From an uncultured Dictyoglomus sp. (GTDB lineage: Bacteria; Dictyoglomota; Dictyoglomia; Dictyoglomales; Dictyoglomaceae), in the NCBI GenBank assembly GCA_938039765.1, contig CALHTV010000180.1, forward strand, positions 1 to 5,107: a DNA stretch of 5,107 nucleotides, in the 5' to 3' direction. Shown here piece by piece: positions 1-4,743 of this stretch. The notes below the pieces were generated by a model. It searched no databases and was not told where the DNA came from. It worked only from the letters and a program-made list of their open reading frames with translations. Position 1 is the stretch's first letter. Every line of letters begins with the position of its first letter. A program made the position numbers and the translations under genes.

Positions 1-320
1 TTCATGTTATGGATTTATCTGAAGCTCATATTTTGGCCTTAGAGGCACTTTTCAATGGAATGGGGTCTGAAATTTTTAATCTTGGGAATGAAAGAGGATA
101 TTCTGTTAAGGAAGTAATAAATATTACTGAAAAAGTTATAGGAAAAGAAATACCTGTAAAAGAAGGATCTAGGAGGCCAGGAGATCCAGCTATTCTTATT
201 GCAAGTTCAGAAAAAATAAAGAGGAAACTTAAATGGGTACCTAAATATAACGATTTAGAAACAATGATTCTATCTAGTTGGAATTGGATGAAAAAGCATC
301 CTTTTGGATATTCTGATTAA
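1..320 (+). CDS. galE: NAD-dependent UDP-glucose 4-epimerase (GalE family), C-terminal part
   Basis: The reading frame is open to the left edge, so this is the last ~106 residues of a protein normally about 320-340 residues long. The first readable residues, HVMDLSEAHILALEAL, match the conserved 'YIHV.DLA.AH..AL' segment of GalE-type short-chain epimerases. It is followed by 'IFNLGNERGYSVKEVI' and 'SRRPGDPAILIAS', the substrate-binding C-terminal part with the typical RRPGDP motif, then a final helix with W residues. The family interconverts UDP-glucose and UDP-galactose in the cytoplasm using tightly bound NAD. Related epimerases act on UDP-GlcNAc or UDP-glucuronate, and the catalytic Ser/Tyr-x3-Lys and Rossmann motifs lie outside the window, so substrate specificity cannot be settled. 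The ATG at base 9 lies inside the conserved motif and is not the real start. The stop TAA is at 318-320. Confidence 0.85.
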   Translation, partial: HVMDLSEAHILALEALFNGMGSEIFNLGNERGYSVKEVINITEKVIGKEIPVKEGSRRPGDPAILIASSEKIKRKLKWVPKYNDLETMILSSWNWMKKHPFGYSD

Positions 321-333
321 TTTTTGATATAAT
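304..333 (+). promoter_or_regulatory. Promoter for smpB with extended -10 element
   Basis: A perfect consensus -10 hexamer TATAAT lies at 328-333, preceded by TG at 325-326, giving the extended -10 form TGnTATAAT. A weak -35 candidate, TTGGAT (304-309, 3 of 6 consensus bases), is 18 bp upstream, inside the end of the epimerase gene. Extended -10 promoters tolerate poor -35 elements. Initiation 6-8 bases past the hexamer would fall near 339-341, only about 4-6 bases before the smpB ATG. The site probably drives smpB and, by read-through, ssrA. AT-rich DNA produces TATAAT by chance fairly often, but the TG extension and the position support it. Confidence 0.6.
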
Positions 334-344
334 TAATAATAGAA

Positions 345-806
345 ATGGCGCGAGAAAAAAAGATAGTATCTGTTAATAGAAAGGCTAAACATGATTATTT
401 TATCCTTGAGACGTTTGAAGCAGGAATAGCTCTTAAGGGTACAGAAGTTAAATCTTTGAGAAGTGGAAAAGTAAGTATGCAAGATAGTTATGCTGATGTA
501 AAAAATGGAGAAGTTTGGATTTATAATCTACATATAAGTCCCTATGAGCATGGAAATATTTATAATCATGATCCCAAAAGACCAAGGAAATTGTTGTTAA
601 ATAAAGACGAGATAGCATATTTGATAGGTAAAGTTAAAGAAAAAGGCTTGACTTTGATTCCTTTATCTATTTACTTTAACGAAAGAGGATGGGCAAAGGT
701 TGAATTAGGATTAGCAAAGGGTAAAAAGTTATATGATAAGAGAAGGGATTTAGCAGAAAAAGCTGAAAAAAGAGAATTAGAAAGATTATACAAGATGAAG
801 TACTAA
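345..806 (+). CDS. smpB: SsrA-binding protein SmpB
   Basis: This 153-residue protein has the usual SmpB length and is recognisable throughout. SmpB binds the tRNA-like domain of tmRNA, brings it with EF-Tu to stalled ribosomes and occupies the decoding centre in place of an anticodon arm. Visible family motifs are the N-terminal NRKAKHDY (11-18), [11 protein letters not shown] (32-42), PYEHGN (66-71), [10 protein letters not shown] (76-85) and [12 protein letters not shown] (122-133). A basic C-terminal tail (134-153) follows, of the kind that folds into a helix in the empty mRNA channel. The ATG at 345 is the only plausible start: the frame has a stop at 330-332, there is no other start codon between, and the conserved block begins within ten residues. 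No Shine-Dalgarno sequence is present in the 20 bases upstream. The stop TAA (804-806) directly abuts the first base of ssrA, its functional partner. Confidence 0.97.
   Translation: MAREKKIVSVNRKAKHDYFILETFEAGIALKGTEVKSLRSGKVSMQDSYADVKNGEVWIYNLHISPYEHGNIYNHDPKRPRKLLLNKDEIAYLIGKVKEKGLTLIPLSIYFNERGWAKVELGLAKGKKLYDKRRDLAEKAEKRELERLYKMKY
763..792 (+). promoter_or_regulatory. Possible weak promoter for ssrA inside smpB
   Basis: A candidate -10 TATACA (787-792, 4 of 6 consensus bases) lies 18 bp after a candidate -35 CTGAAA (763-768, 4 of 6). Initiation would fall near 799, leaving a short leader of about 8 bases before the mature tmRNA 5' end at 807. The match is weak and the region codes for the lysine/glutamate-rich SmpB tail, so this may be chance. 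It is recorded because tmRNA is normally abundant and often has its own promoter. Confidence 0.2.
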
Positions 807-854
807 GGGGGCGATTGGTTTCGACAGGGAGTACAAGGATCAAAAGCTGCAAGC

Positions 855-884
855 CGAGGTGCCGTTACCTCGTAAAACAACGGC
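855..884 (+). other. tmRNA pseudoknot PK1
   Basis: This is an H-type pseudoknot with two perfect six-pair stems. CGAGGT (855-860) pairs with ACCTCG (867-872), and GCCGTT (861-866) pairs with AACGGC (879-884). Eleven bases separate its 3' edge from the proposed resume codon at 896, close to the spacing in the Escherichia coli RNA. PK1 lies just upstream of the tag frame and supports correct placement of the resume codon. Confidence 0.9.
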
Positions 885-895
885 AAAAAAGAAGT

Positions 896-925
896 GCCAA
901 CACAAATCTCGCATTAGCTGCTTAA
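896..925 (+). other. tmRNA tag-peptide reading frame (ANTNLALAA)
   Basis: Nine sense codons from GCC (896-898) to a TAA stop (923-925) encode ANTNLALAA. With the non-encoded alanine carried by tmRNA itself, the added tag would be AANTNLALAA. The hydrophobic ALAA-type ending is the part recognised by ClpXP and FtsH in other bacteria. The resume codon is an alanine codon as is usual, an A stands at position -4 (892), and the stop lies in the loop of hairpin H5. At nine encoded residues the tag is one shorter than that of E. coli. Confidence 0.92.
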
Positions 926-936
926 TTTAGCAGCTA
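915..936 (+). other. tmRNA hairpin H5 holding the tag stop codon
   Basis: TAGCTGCT (915-922) pairs perfectly with AGCAGCTA (929-936) around a six-base loop TAATTT (923-928). The loop starts with the tag stop codon TAA. This is the classical helix 5 arrangement, in which the end of the mRNA-like frame lies in the 5' strand and loop of the hairpin and must be unwound by the translating ribosome. Confidence 0.9.
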
Positions 937-940
937 CGCT

Positions 941-1094
941 CTTCTAGTCTGGGCTGGCAGGACTAGGAGGGTGTCATAGTTAGCCAGCTGCCCCTTCCGA
1001 CTCCCCTAAGGAAGGGAAAGAAGATAGGGGATAGGCGCTTACAGAATCCAGCGGAAGGGAGTCTGTAGGTGCCGAAAAAATTAAAACTTCCGCT
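941..1094 (+). other. tmRNA pseudoknots PK2, PK3 and PK4
   Basis: PK2: CTAGTC (944-949) pairs with GACTAG (961-966), extendable outwards by a few pairs, and GCTGGC (953-958) pairs with GCCAGC (983-988). PK3: CCCTTCC (992-998) pairs with GGAAGGG (1010-1016), and CCCCTA (1003-1008) pairs with TAGGGG (1025-1030). PK4: a twelve-pair stem with some G-U pairs joins 1034-1045 to 1062-1073, and AGCGGAAG (1050-1057) pairs with CTTCCGCT (1087-1094). All three follow H5 in the standard order, so the RNA has the full four-pseudoknot ring seen in most bacteria. An A-rich linker (1074-1086) forms part of PK4. Confidence 0.88.
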
Positions 1095-1184
1095 AAGCTT
1101 GTAGAGGCTTTTGATTCTTGCTCTCTGGACGCGGGTTCGACTCCCGCCGCCTCCACCAAAAAGCTCAAAACTATATGAAGAGAA

Positions 1185-1190
1185 AGGAAG
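1185..1190 (+). promoter_or_regulatory. Ribosome binding site fixing the amidase TTG start
   Basis: AGGAAG (1185-1190) lies seven bases before TTG at 1198-1200. It sits in the 39-base gap between the tmRNA CCA end and the amidase gene and is the only purine-rich Shine-Dalgarno-like element there. I see no promoter of its own for the amidase in this gap (only a lone TATATG at 1172-1177 without a -35) and no terminator. Confidence 0.65.
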
Positions 1191-1197
1191 ATTCTGC

Positions 1198-2859
1198 TTG
1201 AATCGAAGGTTAAAAATATTAAATTCAAAGATTATTTTTTATATTTTTTTTGTCTTTTTAACTTTTAATTTAGCTTTAAGTGAAGGACCTTCTTTCTTAG
1301 AAATTGATTATCTTGGAGAGAAAATAAAAATTCTTACAATTTTGAGAGAGATAGATTCTGAAATATACCTTCCTTTGCCTTTATTTGCTTCGGCTTTTAA
1401 GTTTGAATATAAACTACTTGAATCTAAAGTTGTTTTATATAAATCTAGAAAGGAGATTTTTATAAACAACATTGGAGAAAAAAGAGCAATTTTAGAGGGA
1501 AAAACAGTTAATTTATTTAAACCTATTCTGAAAGAAGGCGATATTATCTACTTTCCACTTTCATCTTTTTTTAGACTTTTGGGATATAGAGTTTATTTAA
1601 AGGATAGTACTCTATATATTGTTAATGAAGTATCAAATATTGAATACTCAAAGGGTATCTTAAAAATAAGTTTTAAAGGAAATTCTTTAGTTAATTTTAA
1701 TACTTTTACCTTAACATCTCCTTCGCGTTTCGTTATTGATCTTTTAAACGTAGTTTATATTAATAACAAGGGAGAAATAAGGGTTGAAGATTCTCTGATA
1801 AGAAATATTAGGTTTTCTCAATTTAGTGTCGCTCCTTATATGGTTAGGGTAGTTGTTGAATACAAAAAGGATATTGTTAATCCTATTATCACAAAAGATT
1901 TAGGAAATATCGTTCTAAAATTCCCGACTAAAGTTTCAGAAAACAACGATGTAACTGTGAAGCTAGTAGATATCTCTTGGGAAGAAACCTCAGAGTTTCT
2001 TAATTTTTTTTTGAGGTTTTCTTCTGACAAATTCACCTATACTAAAAAACAACTTCTTGACCCTCCTAGGTATTATTATGATTTCTTGGATACTGACTTA
2101 AGCTTAACTTATAATGAGATATCTTTTCAAAAGGAACCAGTAAAATCTATAAGAATAGGTAAAAGAGAAGAAGAGAATAGAACTGTTAGGGTGGTTTTTG
2201 AGACTTATACTGAGGGTATAATTCTTAGTGAAGAGAGCTATTCAAATACTTTAAAGATTTCTTTTAACATAAATAAGAAAAAAGAGGAAGATCTACAACA
2301 ATATGTAATCTTTATAGATCCTGGACATGGAGGTTCAGATCCTGGAGCTATATTTGGAGAATTTAAAGAAAAAGATTTGAATTTAAAAGTAGCACTTTTA
2401 TTGGCTGATAAGCTTAAGAATCTTGGATATAAGGTGCTTCTTACTAGAGATAATGATACAACTCTCTCTTTAGATAACAGGGTTAGGTTTGTAAATAGCT
2501 ATTTGAATTCTAATAATGAGATTTTAAAAAACTCTCTTTTAATAAGTATTCATACTAACGCTGCTTTTTCTTCTGATGTAAGAGGAATAGAACTTTGTTA
2601 TGCTAATGACTTATCTGAGGGATTAGTTAAAGTAATGTCAGAGGTATTTAGTAGGAATGGATTTATAGTTAGAAGATCTATTAAAGGTAGATTTTATGTC
2701 CTTTCAAGAATTTACATTCCCTCACTAATTATTGAAATGGGCTTTATAACAAACGAAGAGGATAGAAAACTATTGTTAAGTGAGGAGTTTCAAGTTAAAC
2801 TAGTAGATAAAATAATAGAAGCGATAGAGGAATATAGAAAAAGGAGAAGGGAGAAATGA
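1198..2859 (+). CDS. Secreted N-acetylmuramoyl-L-alanine amidase (Amidase_3) with AMIN domains
   Basis: A 553-residue zinc enzyme that should cut the amide bond between N-acetylmuramic acid and L-alanine in peptidoglycan outside the cytoplasmic membrane. Residues 1-28 form a signal peptide: basic NRRLKILNSK, a core rich in Ile and Phe, then ALS before a likely cut after residue 28. Residues ~32-144 resemble the copper amine oxidase N-terminal-like 'stalk' domain (repeated 'YLPLPLF', 'YFPLSSFFRLLGY'). Residues ~146-242 and ~254-356 look like two divergent AMIN domains, which target amidases to the wall. Residues ~369-545 are Amidase_3 with DPGHGG (H377), EKDLNL (E391), SIHTNA (H452) and EMGFITN (E513), so all expected zinc and catalytic residues are present. 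The frame stays open upstream to a TTG at 1111, but that lies inside ssrA and encodes a proline-run artefact. TTG 1198 has a binding site and begins the signal peptide. It overlaps murI by four bases (ATGA). Confidence 0.9.
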   Translation: MNRRLKILNSKIIFYIFFVFLTFNLALSEGPSFLEIDYLGEKIKILTILREIDSEIYLPLPLFASAFKFEYKLLESKVVLYKSRKEIFINNIGEKRAILEGKTVNLFKPILKEGDIIYFPLSSFFRLLGYRVYLKDSTLYIVNEVSNIEYSKGILKISFKGNSLVNFNTFTLTSPSRFVIDLLNVVYINNKGEIRVEDSLIRNIRFSQFSVAPYMVRVVVEYKKDIVNPIITKDLGNIVLKFPTKVSENNDVTVKLVDISWEETSEFLNFFLRFSSDKFTYTKKQLLDPPRYYYDFLDTDLSLTYNEISFQKEPVKSIRIGKREEENRTVRVVFETYTEGIILSEESYSNTLKISFNINKKKEEDLQQYVIFIDPGHGGSDPGAIFGEFKEKDLNLKVALLLADKLKNLGYKVLLTRDNDTTLSLDNRVRFVNSYLNSNNEILKNSLLISIHTNAAFSSDVRGIELCYANDLSEGLVKVMSEVFSRNGFIVRRSIKGRFYVLSRIYIPSLIIEMGFITNEEDRKLLLSEEFQVKLVDKIIEAIEEYRKRRREK

Positions 2860-3656
2860 GTAAGAAGATAGGTATATTAGATTCAGGCGTAGGTGGACTT
2901 TCGGTTTTAAAAGAAGTCTATTTAAAAAGCTTAGCTGAAGAAGTTTATTTTTTAGGAGATACCAGTTATTTTCCATACGGAATTAAACCTGTAGATTTTA
3001 TTCAAAGTAGGGTTTCTAAAATTGTAAGATTTTTTATGGATCTTGGAATTGAAGAAATAATTATTGCCTGTAATACTGCTTCTGCGGTAGCTTACGATTA
3101 TCTTGTAGAAAGGTATAAAGATGTAAAGATATATAGTATAGTTCTAAGTGCTATCGAAGGAATGAAAAATTTTAATTGGAGAAAAGTAGGAGTTTTAGCC
3201 ACTCGAAGAACTTTAGAAAGTAAAGTGTATCCTAAACTTGTTCATGAAAGAATCTCAGAAGAAGTTGAGGTGTTAGTAAAATCTTGTAGCGAAGGAATGC
3301 TTTTAGAAACTATTGAGAGGGGTATTGTTGATGGAGAGCTCATAGAAGAGGAATTAAAAAAATGCACCGATCCTCTTATAAAAGAGAAAATTGAAGGCTT
3401 AATTTTAGGTTGTACTCACCTTCCTTTTGTTAAGCAGGTTATATCTCGCCTATATCCTAATATGCCCATTATTGATCCCTCTCAAGAGATAATCAAATTA
3501 GTAAACACTGGGAAAGAAAAAAACGTTAAAGTTCACATATTTGTGACAGGTGAGCCCCAAGAATTTCAATATATTGTCAAAGATCTCTTAAAAGTAGAAT
3601 GGAATGTGGAAAATGTAGATCTTGATAGGAGTGATGTAAGTGTTATTAAAAGATAG
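2856..3656 (+). CDS. murI: Glutamate racemase MurI
   Basis: This 266-residue cytoplasmic enzyme interconverts L- and D-glutamate without a cofactor, supplying D-Glu for the peptidoglycan stem peptide. The N-terminal IGILDSGVGGLSVL (5-18) carries the conserved Asp-Ser (D9, S10). FLGDTSYFPYG (32-42) follows, then ACNTASA with the first catalytic cysteine (C72) and GCTHLPF with the second (C186, next to T187 and H188). The length is normal. Some usually conserved stretches are altered: the family 'IEPG' reads IEGM (100-103), and the 'ACP' motif reads SCSEG (143-147), although a following E-R-G (154-156) remains. Aspartate racemase is an alternative in the superfamily, but the MurI-type motifs fit better. 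The ATG overlaps the amidase stop (ATGA) and has strong purine-rich binding sites AGGAG (2842-2846) and AAGGGAG (2847-2853) before it. The overlap and shared wall role suggest translational coupling with the amidase. Confidence 0.93.
   Translation: MSKKIGILDSGVGGLSVLKEVYLKSLAEEVYFLGDTSYFPYGIKPVDFIQSRVSKIVRFFMDLGIEEIIIACNTASAVAYDYLVERYKDVKIYSIVLSAIEGMKNFNWRKVGVLATRRTLESKVYPKLVHERISEEVEVLVKSCSEGMLLETIERGIVDGELIEEELKKCTDPLIKEKIEGLILGCTHLPFVKQVISRLYPNMPIIDPSQEIIKLVNTGKEKNVKVHIFVTGEPQEFQYIVKDLLKVEWNVENVDLDRSDVSVIKR
3627..3642 (+). promoter_or_regulatory. Ribosome binding site and GTG start of the peptidase gene
   Basis: AGGAG (3627-3631) lies eight bases before GTG at 3640-3642, an ideal spacing, and decides the start. 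An in-frame ATG at 3634-3636 is followed at once by TAA (3637-3639), so it cannot start the peptidase, and it lies only two bases past AGGAG. The whole element is inside the 3' end of murI. Confidence 0.75.
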
Positions 3657-4740
3657 GCTTGTAAATACTTTTATTGAATTGGTTAGAATTCCCTCTCCTT
3701 CTTTAAAAGAAAGAGATTTTGCTGACTATTTAAAATCTAAGCTTGAAAGTTTAGGATTAAGAGTTTTTGAGGATTCGTCAGGTAAAGCTTTAGGGGGAAA
3801 TTCTGGAAATATATATGCTTTTTTAGAAGGATCAGGAGAACCTATCCTTATTTCTGCTCATATGGATACAGTCTCTCCTGGAGAGAATATAAATCCAAAG
3901 ATTCAAGGGGAGTATATAGTAAGTGATGGTACTACTATTCTTGGAAGTGATGATAAAGCTGCAATTGCAGGTATTTTAGAGGCACTTCAAGCAATAAAAG
4001 AAGAGAATATCATAGGAAGAAATGTAGAGTTTTTATTTAGTATTGGAGAAGAGAATGGACTTTTAGGAGCTAAGAATTTAGATGTTAGTTTAATCAGAGC
4101 TAAAGAAGGTTATGTATTAGACGGAGAGGGAGATATAGGAACGCTGATCTTAAAAGCCCCAACTCATGATAGGTTTTATCTTTATATATATGGTAAAGCT
4201 TCTCACGCAGGTACTTCTCCTGAAAAAGGCTTAAATGCTATCCTACTTTCCTCAGAGTTTTTATTGAGCCTTCCCTGGGGAAGAATAAATGATATTACTA
4301 CAGCAAATATTGGTATTGTTAAAGGGGGCAGGGCTACAAACATTGTTCCAGACGAAGTTTATTTAGAGGGTGAGTTTAGAAGTCTAGAGAAGGAAAATAT
4401 AGAGACTTTGTGGAAAAATTTTGTAGAAGAGCTCTCTAAGATTGAACTGAAGGGTGGGAAATACGAGCTCAAAAAAGAGAATCTTTATAAAGGATTCAGT
4501 ATATCCAAGGAAGAACAGGTGGTAAAGAGGATTGTTAGTGTATTAGAAAAAATGGGTAAAAATATTAGAACTATTCACACCATGGGAGGAAGTGATGCGA
4601 ATATTTTAAACTCTTATGGAATAAAAACTATTAATGTAGGTATAGGAATGGAAAATCCTCACTCTAAGGAAGAAAGGATTAAAATTGAAAGTTTATATGA
4701 AACTGCTGTTTTGATTTATAATCTTATAAAGGGTGAGTAG
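3640..4740 (+). CDS. Peptidase T-like M20 family metallopeptidase
   Basis: This 366-residue protein belongs to the di-zinc M20 family, in the peptidase T-like branch that cleaves the N-terminal residue from short peptides in the cytoplasm. Visible motifs are SAHMDTVSPG (first zinc ligand H74, D76), LGSDDKAAIAG (bridging Asp, probably D104), GEENGLLGA (catalytic E137 and zinc ligand E138), LDGEGDIG (ligand D161) and ENPHSKEE (ligand H340). The inserted dimerisation domain spans ~175-280 and contains KASHAGTSPEKGLNA (H189). MGGSDANIL (315-323) is the usual C-terminal substrate-site segment. It is shorter than E. coli PepT (about 408 residues) and closer to the B. subtilis YqjE type, so the exact substrate is uncertain and the symbol pepT is withheld. 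The GTG start gives a 17-base overlap with murI, suggesting coupled translation. The next gene starts three bases after the stop. Confidence 0.9.
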   Translation: MLLKDRLVNTFIELVRIPSPSLKERDFADYLKSKLESLGLRVFEDSSGKALGGNSGNIYAFLEGSGEPILISAHMDTVSPGENINPKIQGEYIVSDGTTILGSDDKAAIAGILEALQAIKEENIIGRNVEFLFSIGEENGLLGAKNLDVSLIRAKEGYVLDGEGDIGTLILKAPTHDRFYLYIYGKASHAGTSPEKGLNAILLSSEFLLSLPWGRINDITTANIGIVKGGRATNIVPDEVYLEGEFRSLEKENIETLWKNFVEELSKIELKGGKYELKKENLYKGFSISKEEQVVKRIVSVLEKMGKNIRTIHTMGGSDANILNSYGIKTINVGIGMENPHSKEERIKIESLYETAVLIYNLIKGE

Positions 4741-4743
4741 ATA

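Larger units (their letters stand above)
807..1158 (+). ncRNA. ssrA: tmRNA (transfer-messenger RNA), one-piece
   Basis: The 352-base RNA acts as alanyl-tRNA and then as mRNA to release stalled ribosomes and tag the unfinished protein for proteolysis. The acceptor stem pairs GGGGGCG (807-813) with CGCCTCC (1148-1154) and includes the G3-U pair (809/1152) that identifies alanine acceptors. The T arm is GCGGG / TTCGACT / CCCGC (1131-1147). Discriminator A1155 and an encoded CCA (1156-1158) finish the RNA. The D-like segment contains the conserved TTCGAC (819-824 region). Helix 2 pairs 825-831 with 1121-1127 and, after a two-base bulge, 834-847 with 1107-1120 as fourteen continuous pairs. Between them lie PK1, the tag frame, hairpin H5 and PK2-PK4 in canonical order. 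The gene starts on the base after the smpB stop. No hairpin-plus-T-run terminator follows, so 3' maturation probably depends on processing. Confidence 0.97.

Noticed and set aside
9..11. ATG at base 9 as the start of a small gene
   Set aside because: The codons before it continue the GalE motif (HV before MDLSEAH), and the frame is open to the window edge, so this is an internal methionine.
316..337. Inverted repeat ATTAATT / AATTAAT around the smpB -10 as an operator
   Set aside because: The seven-base arms are pure A/T in an AT-rich intergenic region and could arise by chance. No known repressor site is recognised.
318..344. Terminator for the epimerase gene
   Set aside because: There is a short T run (321-325) but no G+C stem-loop before it, so a Rho-independent terminator cannot be supported.
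883..918. Alternative tmRNA resume codon GCA at 883
   Set aside because: The GCA overlaps the second stem of PK1. The resulting peptide ends in polar residues with a TAG in the 5' strand of H5, and lacks the hydrophobic ALAA-type ending. The GCC at 896 fits spacing, stop position and tag chemistry.
980..1228. 82-residue open frame on the minus strand
   Set aside because: It is antisense to ssrA and the start of the amidase gene, has no recognisable domain, and its openness follows from the structured RNA sequence. It is a shadow frame.
1836..2036. 66-residue open frame on the minus strand
   Set aside because: It lies wholly opposite the well-supported amidase gene and has low-complexity Ser/Thr/Phe composition typical of AT-rich antisense frames.
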